DNA from: Eremococcus coleocola DSM 15696
GTDB taxonomy: Bacteria; Bacillota; Bacilli; Lactobacillales; Aerococcaceae
Reading direction: 5' to 3'
Assembly (NCBI RefSeq): GCF_000428865.1
Contig: NZ_AUAT01000012.1
Span: 1-64,000, forward strand
DNA length: 64,000 nucleotides
Position numbers and translations under genes: made by a program. This document shows positions 47,052 through 55,545 of this stretch, one piece after another (the first letter of the stretch is position 1; each line of letters opens with the position of its first letter). The notes beneath the pieces were generated by a model. It searched no databases. It saw nothing but the letters and a program-made list of their open reading frames with translations, and was not told where the DNA came from.

Positions 47052-47082
47052 AAGGGATTGGGCTTTTTTTGCCCAATCCCTT
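47052..47082 (-). terminator. Terminator of the thiolase-CoA transferase operon, GGGAYTGGGC family
   Basis: AAGGGATTGGGC/GCCCAATCCCTT, a perfect 12 bp stem with a 7 nt loop, followed on the minus strand by TTATCTTTTTTT. It lies 20 bp after the atoA stop. Confidence 0.88.
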
Positions 47083-47102
47083 CCTTCTAAAAGGCTTAGA
47101 AA

Positions 47103-47756
47103 TTAGATGTCCATTTCGTGAACATCGTCAGCAACAACTACGTCGCCTTCAGTAATGGCTAAAACATCATCAACAGAAACGCCTGGAGCTGTTTCTTTCA
47201 ATAAGAATTTACCATCTTGGAAGCCGAAGACTGCTTTATCAGTAATAACTAAGTCTAAGCAGTGAGCGGCAGATAAAGGTAAGGTACATTTCTTCAATAT
47301 TTTAGAATTACCTTTCTTATCAGTATGTTGGATAGATGCAATAACACGTTTTGCTCCAACTAATAAGTCCATGGCACCACCCATACCAGGAGCTAGAACG
47401 CCTGGGATAGACCAGTTAGCAATGTTACCTTCTTGGTCAACTTCTAAGGCACCTAAGACAGTTTGGTCAACGTGACCACCACGAATTAGGGCAAATGAAG
47501 TCAAACCATCAAAAGTAGACGCACCTGGTTTCATAGTGATTGGCATACCACCTGAGTTAGAAGCGTTTGGTTTAACTTCTGCTGGGGTTGGTGGTGGACC
47601 AAATAACATAACACCATTTTCAGCTTGTAGAATAACATGAACGTTTTCTGGTGTATAAGCCGCAGAAAGGTTAGGAATACCGAACCCTAAGTTAATGAAA
47701 TCACCATCATTGAATTCTTTTGCAATACGACGTGCGATTATTTCTTTAGCATTCAT
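47103..47756 (-). CDS. atoA: 3-oxoacid/acetoacetate CoA-transferase subunit B
   Basis: A 217-residue class I CoA-transferase beta subunit. The covalent catalytic Glu lies in LQAENGVMLFGPPP; GIPNLSAAYTP and PGVLAPGMGGAMDLL are typical. It acts with the adjacent alpha subunit to move CoA between acetoacetate or a short-chain acid and acetyl-CoA. Last gene of the operon from the thiolase. Whether the acceptor is acetate, butyrate or acetoacetate is not readable. Confidence 0.9.
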   Translation of the reverse strand: MNAKEIIARRIAKEFNDGDFINLGFGIPNLSAAYTPENVHVILQAENGVMLFGPPPTPAEVKPNASNSGGMPITMKPGASTFDGLTSFALIRGGHVDQTVLGALEVDQEGNIANWSIPGVLAPGMGGAMDLLVGAKRVIASIQHTDKKGNSKILKKCTLPLSAAHCLDLVITDKAVFGFQDGKFLLKETAPGVSVDDVLAITEGDVVVADDVHEMDI

Positions 47757-47760
47757 TCAA

Positions 47761-48483
47761 TTACCCCTCTCTTAACATCTTGGCATTGCCCCAAAGTTCA
47801 GTATAGTACTTGGTATTTTCTTCTGGCGTCATACCTTGAACTACATAATCAACCAAGACACCTGGGACGAATACATCATCTGGATCAATATCGCCAGTTT
47901 CAACAATTTCAGAAACTTCAGCAATAACGATATCAGCTGCTAAAGCCATTTCTTTTGTAAGGAATTTTTCAGTTCCTTGACATACAAGGTTACCAAATTT
48001 ATCTGCTTTACTAGCTTTTACAAAAGCAACATCTAGTGGTAGTGGTTCATAGAATAAATATTCTTTACCATTAATTTCGACTTTTTTATGGTTTTCTTCT
48101 TGAGTGGTACCCACACCAGTAGGCGTTAATACCCCACCAAGACCAGCACCTGCTGCATGAAGACATTCAATTATAGTACCCATTGGTGTATATTCTACTT
48201 CTAAATCACCAGCTAAGAATTGGCCAGATATTTGTTTTGAAGTACCTGTATGCGCAAGAATCCCTTTAGCAATTTGATTGTTTTCTGCTAACCAGTCTAC
48301 ATCATGAGTAGCACCTGGGAATGAAGTAACCGCTTGGATTAAGGTTAATTCATTGGTTCCTGCATCGGCTAAAGCCTTAATTAATTTAATTGGTGCTGAA
48401 GGTCCAACAAATCCAGAAGTACCTAAACGCGCACCTTTTTTGACTAGGGCAACTGCTTCTTCAATCGAAACAAATTGTACCAT
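47761..48483 (-). CDS. atoD: 3-oxoacid/acetoacetate CoA-transferase subunit A
   Basis: A 240-residue class I CoA-transferase alpha subunit with SGFVGPSAPIKLIKAL near the start and PLDVAFVKASKADKFGNLVCQGTEKF later. I place the start at ATG 48483, since GGAGG lies 7 nt upstream; ATG 48489 almost touches the ribosome site. It is 4 bp from atoA and 25 bp after hbd. In the PHB cycle it could reclaim acetoacetate or release acids. Confidence 0.9.
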   Translation of the reverse strand: MVQFVSIEEAVALVKKGARLGTSGFVGPSAPIKLIKALADAGTNELTLIQAVTSFPGATHDVDWLAENNQIAKGILAHTGTSKQISGQFLAGDLEVEYTPMGTIIECLHAAGAGLGGVLTPTGVGTTQEENHKKVEINGKEYLFYEPLPLDVAFVKASKADKFGNLVCQGTEKFLTKEMALAADIVIAEVSEIVETGDIDPDDVFVPGVLVDYVVQGMTPEENTKYYTELWGNAKMLREG

Positions 48484-48508
48484 ATCCATACCTCCAATAT
48501 TTTATTTA

Positions 48509-49363
48509 TTATTTACTATAATCAAAGAATCCTTTACCAGTCTTACGTCCTAACCAACCGGCTTCTACATATTTAGTTAAAATTGGAGCTGGACGATACT
48601 TAGGATCCTTGAAGCCGTCATATAATACGTTCATAATTGCCAAGACAATATCTAATCCGATTAAATCTGCAAGAGCTAGTGGGCCAATTGGGTGGTTAGC
48701 GCCTAACTTCATAGCTTCATCAATTTCTTCACCAGAAGCAATTCCTTCTGCAAAGACAAAAGCTCCTTCGTTAATCATTGGGATTAAGATACGGTTTACT
48801 ACGAAACCATAAGAATCTTTAACAGATACTGGTGTTTTACCAATTTCTTTAGCAAGTTCTTTAACGGCATTTGTAGTTTCATTTGAAGTTACGATAGTTG
48901 AGATTACTTCAACTAATTTCATAACTGGAGCTGGGTTAAAGAAGTGCATACCGATTACTTTGTCTGGACGTTTAGTTGCTAAAGCAATTTGAGTCACTGA
49001 TAAAGAAGAGGTGTTTGATGCTAAGATTGTATGTTCGGGTGCAATTTCATCTAATTGTTTGAAGATACCAAGTTTGATTTCTTTATTTTCAGTGGCAGCT
49101 TCCACAACTAAGTCAACCTCTTTAGCATCCGCATAGTCAACAGAAGGTTTAATATTCGCAATAATATCATCTACTTCTTCTTGAGTTTTCTTACCCTTGT
49201 CAACTGCACGTTGTAATTGTTTCTTGATACCATTCAATCCACGGTCAACAAATTCTTGTTTGATATCGTTCAAATAAACGACTTTACCTGTTTGGGCAAA
49301 CACTTGGGCAATTCCAGAGCCCATTGTACCTGAACCAATTACCATTACTTTTTCAATACTCAA
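48509..49363 (-). CDS. hbd: 3-hydroxybutyryl-CoA dehydrogenase
   Basis: A 284-residue NAD(H)-type (S)-3-hydroxyacyl-CoA dehydrogenase. Rossmann loop [13 protein letters not shown], catalytic His140 in [15 protein letters not shown] and [13 protein letters not shown] are present. I use TTG 49363 because AGGGAG lies 8 nt upstream; GTG 49372 would overlap that site. It would reduce acetoacetyl-CoA to the S isomer, so the R-specific PHB synthase needs crotonase and PhaJ to invert the centre. Confidence 0.93.
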   Translation of the reverse strand: MSIEKVMVIGSGTMGSGIAQVFAQTGKVVYLNDIKQEFVDRGLNGIKKQLQRAVDKGKKTQEEVDDIIANIKPSVDYADAKEVDLVVEAATENKEIKLGIFKQLDEIAPEHTILASNTSSLSVTQIALATKRPDKVIGMHFFNPAPVMKLVEVISTIVTSNETTNAVKELAKEIGKTPVSVKDSYGFVVNRILIPMINEGAFVFAEGIASGEEIDEAMKLGANHPIGPLALADLIGLDIVLAIMNVLYDGFKDPKYRPAPILTKYVEAGWLGRKTGKGFFDYSK

Positions 49364-49436
49364 AATAAACACTCCCTATAAAATATTTTTTATTAATAAT
49401 AACCTTAAATAAAATCAATAAACCTAAGTTATTAGT

Positions 49437-50219
49437 CTATTTGCCAGTAAATTCAGGTTTACGTTTTTCAACGAAGGCAGCCATTCCTTCTTTTTGATCT
49501 TCAGTTGCAAATAAATTACCGAACATTTCGGCTTCAACTTCTACAGCGCGATGTAAAGGTAATTCAATACCTAAGTCAATTGCAATCTTAGATTTTTGAA
49601 CAGCAGTTTGACTTTGTTTCAAAATCTTACCAGCTAATTTTTCAGCTTCAGCCATTAATTCTTCTTGAGGAACTACTTTATTAACCAAACCGATGCGTTC
49701 AGCTTCAGCCGCTTTAATATTAGAAGCTGTGTAGATTAATTCTTTAGCTTTAGCAATACCAACAATTCGAGCTAAACGTTGGGTACCACCAAAACCAGGG
49801 GTAATACCTAACCCTACTTCAGGTTGGCCGAACAAGGCATTTTCAGAGGCAATCCGAAGATCACATGACATAGCTAATTCACAGCCTCCACCAAGTGCAA
49901 AACCATTAACGGCTGCAATTGAAGGTTGGTCTAAAGTTGCAAGAGCTTCGAAGATACGGTTTCCTAATAGAGAGAATACTTGACCCTCTTTAGCGCTCTT
50001 AGTTGACATTTCAACAATATTAGCACCTGCTACGAAAGATTTTTCGCCAGCCCCCGTAAGGATCACAACTTTAATTGTTTCACTTTCTTTAATTGCTTGA
50101 ACGGCTTGACCTAATTCTGTCAAAACTTCAGTATTTAAAGCATTTAATGACTTAGGTTGGTTAATCGTAATATAAGCGATTCCATTTTTTTCTTCAAAAA
50201 GAATTGTATTATATGACAT
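49437..50219 (-). CDS. crt: Crotonase / short-chain enoyl-CoA hydratase
   Basis: A 260-residue crotonase-fold hydratase with both catalytic glutamates: E114 in GGGCELAMSCD and E134 in GQPEVGLGITPGFGG. Interconverts (S)-3-hydroxybutyryl-CoA and crotonyl-CoA. Start ATG 50219 after GGAGG. It lies between the divergent acyl-CoA dehydrogenase and hbd in one operon, an order like clostridial butyrate clusters but without etfBA. Confidence 0.93.
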   Translation of the reverse strand: MSYNTILFEEKNGIAYITINQPKSLNALNTEVLTELGQAVQAIKESETIKVVILTGAGEKSFVAGANIVEMSTKSAKEGQVFSLLGNRIFEALATLDQPSIAAVNGFALGGGCELAMSCDLRIASENALFGQPEVGLGITPGFGGTQRLARIVGIAKAKELIYTASNIKAAEAERIGLVNKVVPQEELMAEAEKLAGKILKQSQTAVQKSKIAIDLGIELPLHRAVEVEAEMFGNLFATEDQKEGMAAFVEKRKPEFTGK

Positions 50220-50247
50220 ATTTTATAATTCCTCCATTTATCATCTT

Positions 50248-51351
50248 TTATAACCATTTTTTTGCGATAATTTTACTTTGGGTAGCCATTGAACCACCAT
50301 ATATAGCAGTTGCACGTGCATCACGGGCTAAGCGTTCTAAATCATTTTGGCGCATGTAACCAAAGCCACCACTCATATGTATAATTTGTTCAGTTGATTG
50401 AGTTGCTAATTCAGAAATCAATAACTTCAGCATAGCAATCGCATCCCTATCAATTGTTCTTTGCGATACCGTATTATCATATAATGCTTGTATCGCTTCA
50501 TAACGACTAATCAAATGTGCAATAATTTGTTGATAGTCTGGCATTTCAATCAGGCGAGTTCCAATCTTACGGTCTAAACTTAAATAATCAATCCCTTTTT
50601 TAATACTAGAGGCTGTTAAGCCAATTGCTTGCGCAACAATTGATAATTTAATGCGATCCATAATTTCCTTACTTTGGGTTTCTCCTTGGTAAACTCCGCC
50701 TAACAGGCTTTCCTCAGAAAGAAAGACGTTTTCAAAGGTCAATTCTGTGACAGACATGGCCCTTATGCCCACTTTTTTCTTAGCAGGATGGACCGTTACG
50801 CCTTCTAAATCACGATTTACCACAAAGACGCCTCGCTGCAAACTATGGTTAGCATCCGCTTTTTTTGCAGTAACATAAAATAAATGGGCCTCCTGGCCAT
50901 TTGACACATAAGCCTTATGACCATTTAAAATCCATCCACCTTCAGTTTCTACAACCGTTGTCGTTAACTGCTCGATATCACTCCCCCCAGCTTCTTCTGA
51001 ATGAGCCACGGCTCCTAGCCGCTTGCCTTGAATCAAGTCAGCAAGGTAGGTATCCCGTTGGCTATCCGTACCAAAGCGAAGTATTGGATAAACCCCATAA
51101 GCAGCTTGAGTTAACAAGATGCTTGCCAGGGCTGGAAACACCTCAGAAATTTGTTTAATGAGTTGATTAAATTCCTTCAGTGTATGGTTACGATCAATTT
51201 GTGAAACTAAATCGACAAAATAAGGGTCATGAATAATTTCATCAACCAAAATAAAAGGGAATGAGTCATCTGCATCAGTTTGTCTAGCAGACTCAAGTAA
51301 GGTAGTCCCCAGTCGACTTTCAATCTCTTGAATCCATACTTGAGTATTCAT
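50248..51351 (-). CDS. Acyl-CoA dehydrogenase family protein, divergent active site
   Basis: A 367-residue protein with the ACAD fold (VAHSEEAGGSDIEQLTTTV, GWILNGHKAYVSNG, MSVTELTFENVFL, HMSGGFGYMRQNDLERLARDARA). The usual catalytic Glu site (YEGT) is YGGS at about residue 351. In LCAD/IVD-type enzymes, which also lack Glu here, the base moves to an ERL helix; here that region reads MDRIKLS, an Asp. The FAD-binding RxxFG is also altered (LDRKIG). No electron-transfer flavoprotein gene is nearby. ATG 51351 has GGGA 6 nt upstream. Substrate and activity uncertain. Confidence 0.72.
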   Translation of the reverse strand: MNTQVWIQEIESRLGTTLLESARQTDADDSFPFILVDEIIHDPYFVDLVSQIDRNHTLKEFNQLIKQISEVFPALASILLTQAAYGVYPILRFGTDSQRDTYLADLIQGKRLGAVAHSEEAGGSDIEQLTTTVVETEGGWILNGHKAYVSNGQEAHLFYVTAKKADANHSLQRGVFVVNRDLEGVTVHPAKKKVGIRAMSVTELTFENVFLSEESLLGGVYQGETQSKEIMDRIKLSIVAQAIGLTASSIKKGIDYLSLDRKIGTRLIEMPDYQQIIAHLISRYEAIQALYDNTVSQRTIDRDAIAMLKLLISELATQSTEQIIHMSGGFGYMRQNDLERLARDARATAIYGGSMATQSKIIAKKWL

Positions 51352-51385
51352 TCTCATTCCCACTTTCGTTACCTTTTTATTTGCA

Positions 51386-52567
51386 CTAACGTTCTACCGT
51401 TAGGGCGATACCTTGGCCGCCACCAATACATAAGGTCGCAAGACCTTTCTTAGAATCACGTTTTTCCATTTCATGAAGTAGTGTAACTAAGATACGAGCA
51501 CCTGAAGCACCAATTGGGTGACCTATTGCAATCGCACCACCGTTAACATTGACGATATCTGTATTGAAGTTTAATTCATGGATTACTGATAAAGCTTGGG
51601 CAGCAAATGCTTCATTAGCTTCAATTAAATCTAAATCTTCAACAGACCATTCAGCACGAGCTAATGCACGTTTTGTTGCTGGAATTGGACCTGTACCCAT
51701 GATAGCTGGATCAACCCCGCCAGAAGCATAAGATTTAATGGTAGCAAGTGGTTTAATACCTAATTGATCTGCTTTTTCTTTAGTCATGACGATTAAGATA
51801 GCTGCTCCATCGTTTAAACCTGAAGCATTACCCGCAGTTACAGTTCCGCCATCTTTCTTAAAGGCTGGTCTTAATTTACCAAGAGATTCTGCAGTAACAC
51901 CTTTACGTGGAAATTCATCGGTATCGAAAACAATTGGGTCACCTTTACGTTGTGGAATTTCAATCGGAACAATTTCATCTTTAAATTTACCAGCTTCAAT
52001 CGCAGCAACTGCACGTTGTTGTGAGGTAGCGGCTAATTCATCTTGTTGTTCACGGGTAAAACCAAATTTTTCGGCGATATTTTCAGCAGTAATCCCCATA
52101 TGATAATGGTTAAAGGCATCGGTTAAACCATCTTTAATCATGGTATCTACTACTTTTGCGTCTCCCATCCGAGCGCCCCAACGTTGTCCTTGTAAGACAT
52201 AAGGTGCTTGAGACATGCTTTCAGTACCACCGGCAACGACAACTTCGTTATCGCCTGCAATAATTGATTGAGCAGCTAAGGCAACAGCCTTCAAGCCTGA
52301 ACCACACACTTTATTAATAGTAAAAGCAGATGATTCTTTAGGGATACCGGAATTAATTAGGACTTGACGAGCCACGTTTTGGCCCAAGCCTGCGCCTAAA
52401 ACATTACCCAAGATAACTTCATTTACTTCAGATGGATCTAAATTAATCTCTTTTAAAGATGCTTTAACAACTTCTGTCGCCATATCCACCGCATTGATGT
52501 TCTTTAAAGAACCACCAAATGAACCTAATGCTGTACGTTTTGCTGAAACAATTACTACTTCTTTCAA
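51386..52567 (-). CDS. thl: Acetyl-CoA acetyltransferase (thiolase)
   Basis: A 393-residue biosynthetic-type thiolase with Cys88 ([10 protein letters not shown]), His350 ([12 protein letters not shown]) and Cys380 (TLCIGGGQG). Condenses two acetyl-CoA to acetoacetyl-CoA, the entry step to PHB or butyrate metabolism. Start is TTG 52567 with AAAGGAGG upstream. First gene of the operon thl-acad-crt-hbd-atoD-atoA. Its promoter carries a LysR-type dyad and a cre site. A mevalonate role is also possible because this organism has that pathway. Confidence 0.94.
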   Translation of the reverse strand: MKEVVIVSAKRTALGSFGGSLKNINAVDMATEVVKASLKEINLDPSEVNEVILGNVLGAGLGQNVARQVLINSGIPKESSAFTINKVCGSGLKAVALAAQSIIAGDNEVVVAGGTESMSQAPYVLQGQRWGARMGDAKVVDTMIKDGLTDAFNHYHMGITAENIAEKFGFTREQQDELAATSQQRAVAAIEAGKFKDEIVPIEIPQRKGDPIVFDTDEFPRKGVTAESLGKLRPAFKKDGGTVTAGNASGLNDGAAILIVMTKEKADQLGIKPLATIKSYASGGVDPAIMGTGPIPATKRALARAEWSVEDLDLIEANEAFAAQALSVIHELNFNTDIVNVNGGAIAIGHPIGASGARILVTLLHEMEKRDSKKGLATLCIGGGQGIALTVER

Positions 52568-52602
52568 AGAAAGACCTCCTTTATTCTGTCCGTTCCATTT
52601 TC

Positions 52603-52616
52603 TAAAAGCGCTTACA
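52603..52616 (-). promoter_or_regulatory. CcpA cre site at the thl operon start
   Basis: TAAAAGCGCTTACA matches 13 of 14 cre positions. The predicted promoter is minus-strand TTTATG (52645-52640), 16 bp spacer, TAATAT (52623-52618), giving a start site near 52611, inside the cre. This would suit repression by CcpA in sugar excess. Confidence 0.78.
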
Positions 52617-52669
52617 GATATTATTGTAAACTATGCTTTCATAAATATCTACCAATAAAAAATTAACAA

Positions 52670-52692
52670 ATCTATAAGTTTTACTTATAGAT
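52670..52692. promoter_or_regulatory. LysR-type operator A (upstream of thl)
   Basis: The core CTATAAGTTTTACTTATAG is a dyad containing T-N11-A. The 23 bp site matches operator B (53694-53716) at 20 positions. Its centre lies about 70 bp before the predicted thl start site, where LysR activators bind. The same 15 bp stem (52664-52698), followed by AATTTTTTA on the minus strand, could also terminate lysR. Confidence 0.62.
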
Positions 52693-52709
52693 TTGTTATA
52701 GTAACTATA

Positions 52710-53618
52710 TTATTCTACTGGTTGGTAAAATAATTCAATAATTCGGTTATAAAGTTCTTCTTTGAGGATAGGATGTTCCGGTAATGAAGGACGGCATATA
52801 TAAAAATTAAATGGAATATAGTTATTAATTGGCCGCATAATATTTTTCTCTTTATTAATATAACGTTTTATTGGAGCTGGTAAAATTGTAATAAGATCAG
52901 TTTGCTGGGTACACTCCACTAAATAATCCCAAGATGATGAAAACATCAATATATTACCGGATAATTTTTCTTTCTCTAATCGCTCTTGGACTAAATCATA
53001 TGTAGTAAATGACTTTGAAAAGGTAGAAATTGGATATTGTTTCAAATCCTTCCACTCAATCGATACTTTTTCAGATAATGGATGATGGATATCCATAAAA
53101 GCTGCCATTTGATCAACTTGAATAATTTGTTGCTCAAACTTATTCGGATCAAGGTTGGTTGGTTCGATTAGTACGGCTAGATCTAATTCTTTATCAATTA
53201 GCTTTTTCCGTAAACCAATAGAACCATCTTCAACTACTTCAATATAGATATCAGGATTTTCAAGCATAATTTGCGTAAAGAATGAAGCAAAGTAAAAACG
53301 TAAAATTAAAGAAGGAAGACCTACGCGAATGGTCCCTTGGTGCTTGCCGGCTTCAATTTCAATTTTTTCTCTTAATAACTGATATTCTCTAACAATTTCT
53401 TGTGAGGCTTCATAGATCACTTGGCCAATCGCGGTTAAGGAATCTAATCGTCCATTCTTCCGTTCAAAGAGGTCAACCTGCTGTTCTTTTTCAAAGTTAG
53501 TGATAAACTGACTCAAGGCGGACTGGCTAATATGAATTTTCTTAGATGCCAAAGACAAGTTAAAACCACATTCGACGATGTTAACAAAATATTCCATCTG
53601 AGTTATATCAAACTTCAT
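52710..53618 (-). CDS. LysR family regulator of the acyl-CoA/PHB genes
   Basis: A 302-residue LysR regulator: winged HTH at about 1-60 (MEYFVNIVECGFNLSLASKKIHISQSA, read in segments) and a two-lobed effector domain from about 90. It lies between the thiolase operon and the divergent second acyl-CoA dehydrogenase. Near-identical dyads stand before both targets, so local control is likely. The effector is unknown; an acyl-CoA or short acid would fit. Start ATG 53618. Confidence 0.87.
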   Translation of the reverse strand: MKFDITQMEYFVNIVECGFNLSLASKKIHISQSALSQFITNFEKEQQVDLFERKNGRLDSLTAIGQVIYEASQEIVREYQLLREKIEIEAGKHQGTIRVGLPSLILRFYFASFFTQIMLENPDIYIEVVEDGSIGLRKKLIDKELDLAVLIEPTNLDPNKFEQQIIQVDQMAAFMDIHHPLSEKVSIEWKDLKQYPISTFSKSFTTYDLVQERLEKEKLSGNILMFSSSWDYLVECTQQTDLITILPAPIKRYINKEKNIMRPINNYIPFNFYICRPSLPEHPILKEELYNRIIELFYQPVE

Positions 53619-53680
53619 AACGGTGCTCCCTCTAGTAACAATTATTTGATATCAAAATAGTATAGTCATATTGTATCATA

Positions 53681-53694
53681 TGTAAGCGGTTAAA
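53681..53694. promoter_or_regulatory. cre site in the lysR-acd intergenic region
   Basis: TGTAAGCGGTTAAA matches 13 of 14 cre positions. It lies 63 bp upstream of lysR and next to operator B, so it may act on lysR. Confidence 0.6.
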
Positions 53695-53716
53695 TCTATA
53701 ACTTTTTCTTATAGGT
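53694..53716. promoter_or_regulatory. LysR-type operator B (upstream of the second acyl-CoA dehydrogenase)
   Basis: The core CTATAACTTTTTCTTATAG is the partner of operator A, with 20 of 23 positions equal and the same T-N11-A geometry. Its centre is about 65 bp before the predicted start site near 53770, the canonical LysR activation position. Confidence 0.65.
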
Positions 53717-53734
53717 TCTTTAATTATGTTTAAT

Positions 53735-53763
53735 TTGTTTTTTTATAAAATGTCGCTTATACT
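53735..53763 (+). promoter_or_regulatory. Promoter of the second acyl-CoA dehydrogenase
   Basis: TTGTTT (53735-53740), a 17 bp spacer and TATACT (53758-53763). Confidence 0.7.
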
Positions 53764-53766
53764 ATG

Positions 53767-53780
53767 TGTAAGCGCTTTAG
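53767..53780 (+). promoter_or_regulatory. CcpA cre site on the acd start site
   Basis: TGTAAGCGCTTTAG matches 12 of 14 cre positions and covers the predicted transcription start, the same position as the cre at the thl promoter. Confidence 0.72.
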
Positions 53781-53827
53781 ATGTCCGTTTCTTTGGTTTG
53801 AATAATAAAAAAGGGAGAGATTTACTT

Positions 53828-55033
53828 ATGAATAAATTAGAAGTACTTAAAGAAATGTATCCAGAAGACGTATATGGCTACTCATCAGCCTTAACCGAAA
53901 AAGAAGTAGCTATTTTACAAAATCTTCGCCATGAATTAGAAACTCGCGTACGTCCAATTTTAATTGACTCATATGAAAACGCTGAATTACCACGTGAAGA
54001 AATTCTTGGTGCTTTCGCTGCTGCGCGTATCATGGATCACCCAGATTTATTTGAAGGCCGCGAAGATAAATGGAAAGCACGCGAAATCTACAATACTTTC
54101 TTATATTTAGAATTAGCTCGTTTTGACCCATCTGTTGCTACTTTCTATACTGTTCACGGTGGTTTAGGTTACAACACCATTTTAATTGGTGGTTCAGAAG
54201 AACAAAAAGAAAAATATGCAACTAAAGTTCGTACCATGACTGGTCAAACCTGTTTCGCTTTAACCGAACCTGATCATGGTTCTGATATTGCCGGTGGTTT
54301 AGCTACAACGGCTGAATTCAAAAACGGTGAATGGGTCTTAAACGGTGAAAAACGTTGGATTGGTGGCGCTAAGACTGCCGACTTCATCCCAGTGTTCGCC
54401 CGTGACGTTGCCGACAACAAAATTAAATGTTTCATGGTCGCTAAAGGATCTGAAGGGCTTTCTGTTGAAAACGTAGAACATAAGATTGCTTTACGTATCG
54501 TAAACAACGGACATATCACCCTTAAGGATGTCAAAGTTAAAGACGAAGATCGTTTAGTGAATATTAATGGCTTTGGTGATGTTGCTAAGATTTTCGTATT
54601 CACTCGTGTTGACGTAGCCCACATTGCTATGGGTACTGCTGCTGGTGCTTTCAATGCTGCTTTACGTTTAACGACTGATCGTGAACAATTCGAACGTAAG
54701 ATTGCTAGCTTCCAATTAGTACAAGAAAAATTAGCAACTATGCAAGCTAATGTCGCTGCATGTATTGCTTACTCAGCTCGTGTAGCTGAACTCCAAGAAG
54801 AAGGCACTGCTAAGATGTTCAATTCTTCTCTAGCTAAATTACATAATGCTAAACGGATGCGTGAAACAGTAGCCTTAGCTCGTGAAGTTTGTGGTGGTAA
54901 TGGTATCACTTATGAAACAGAAGTCGCTCGCTTCTTCACTGATGCTGAAGCAATTTATACTTATGAAGGAACCCATGAAGTGAACTCATTGATTGTTGGT
55001 CGTGAATTAACTGGTATTGGAGCTTTCCTCTAA
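53828..55033 (+). CDS. Acyl-CoA dehydrogenase/oxidase of the ACX4/glutaryl-CoA dehydrogenase branch
   Basis: A 401-residue flavoenzyme with LTEPDHGSDIAGG, GEKRWIGGAKTADF, a final IYTYEGTHEVNSLIVGRELTG and catalytic Glu380. It resembles plant short-chain acyl-CoA oxidase 4 and glutaryl-CoA dehydrogenase, but the Arg that binds the glutaryl carboxylate (YRS in GCDH) is replaced in FDPSVATF, so glutaryl-CoA is unlikely. Dehydrogenase or O2-using oxidase cannot be decided; no etf genes are near. ATG 53828 follows AGGGAGAG. Codon use suggests high expression. Controlled by a LysR dyad and cre. Confidence 0.82.
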   Translation: MNKLEVLKEMYPEDVYGYSSALTEKEVAILQNLRHELETRVRPILIDSYENAELPREEILGAFAAARIMDHPDLFEGREDKWKAREIYNTFLYLELARFDPSVATFYTVHGGLGYNTILIGGSEEQKEKYATKVRTMTGQTCFALTEPDHGSDIAGGLATTAEFKNGEWVLNGEKRWIGGAKTADFIPVFARDVADNKIKCFMVAKGSEGLSVENVEHKIALRIVNNGHITLKDVKVKDEDRLVNINGFGDVAKIFVFTRVDVAHIAMGTAAGAFNAALRLTTDREQFERKIASFQLVQEKLATMQANVAACIAYSARVAELQEEGTAKMFNSSLAKLHNAKRMRETVALAREVCGGNGITYETEVARFFTDAEAIYTYEGTHEVNSLIVGRELTGIGAFL

Positions 55034-55042
55034 TATTCACTT

Positions 55043-55085
55043 AATAATAAAAAACGCTGGGAATATCCCAGCGTTTTTTATTATT
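55043..55085 (+). terminator. Terminator of the second acyl-CoA dehydrogenase
   Basis: ACGCTGGGA/TCCCAGCGT with A-rich and T-rich extensions forms a long stem with a very small loop, followed by T-rich sequence. It works in either direction. Confidence 0.9.
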
Positions 55086-55157
55086 AAATTTTTCCTTGGT
55101 ATTTAAAGCCGACTCATTTACACTAAAATTATAATCAATTAGAAGGAGATGTTATTA

Positions 55158-55517
55158 ATGAAAGAAATCGAAAAAGAATTTCAAGTGACTCCCGAGCTTA
55201 GCGCTGCCAAGATGGGATCTGGACAACTCGAAGTCTTAGCTACCCCTGCTTTAATCGCCATGATGGAAAATACGACCCAGGATTTATTAAATGGTGTTTT
55301 AGAAGCAGGACAATCCTCTGTAGGGACTCAAATCCAGTGTAATCATCTTAAAGCTTCTGCAATCGGTAGTTCAATCATTGTTAAAGCCCGTTTAATTAAA
55401 AAAGATCAGCGTTTTTATAGTTTTGAATTAGAGGCATTTGACGGAGAAAATATGATTGCTAAAGGTAGCCATCAGCGGGCTATTATTAATGTCAAAAAGT
55501 TTATGGCGCGTTTATAG
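55158..55517 (+). CDS. Hotdog-fold acyl-CoA thioesterase (FlK-like)
   Basis: A 119-residue hotdog-fold thioesterase. TPALIAMMENTTQDLL and VGTQIQCNHLKAS carry the Thr/Glu/His positions of the FlK (fluoroacetyl-CoA thioesterase) group. Start ATG 55158 after AAGGAGATG. In this location it may release CoA from short or dead-end acyl-CoAs of the PHB pathway. The substrate is inference. Confidence 0.78.
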   Translation: MKEIEKEFQVTPELSAAKMGSGQLEVLATPALIAMMENTTQDLLNGVLEAGQSSVGTQIQCNHLKASAIGSSIIVKARLIKKDQRFYSFELEAFDGENMIAKGSHQRAIINVKKFMARL

Positions 55518-55545
55518 GACTTTCGACCCACAGCAACAGATGTCA

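Noticed and set aside
52664-52698. Reading the dyad only as the lysR terminator
   Set aside because: Its near-copy at 53694-53716 lies upstream of a promoter and cannot be a terminator there, so an operator is the better explanation; a double role remains possible.
53828-55033. Glutaryl-CoA dehydrogenase as the product name
   Set aside because: The residue that binds the glutaryl carboxylate is not conserved and no glutarate or lysine pathway genes are near.
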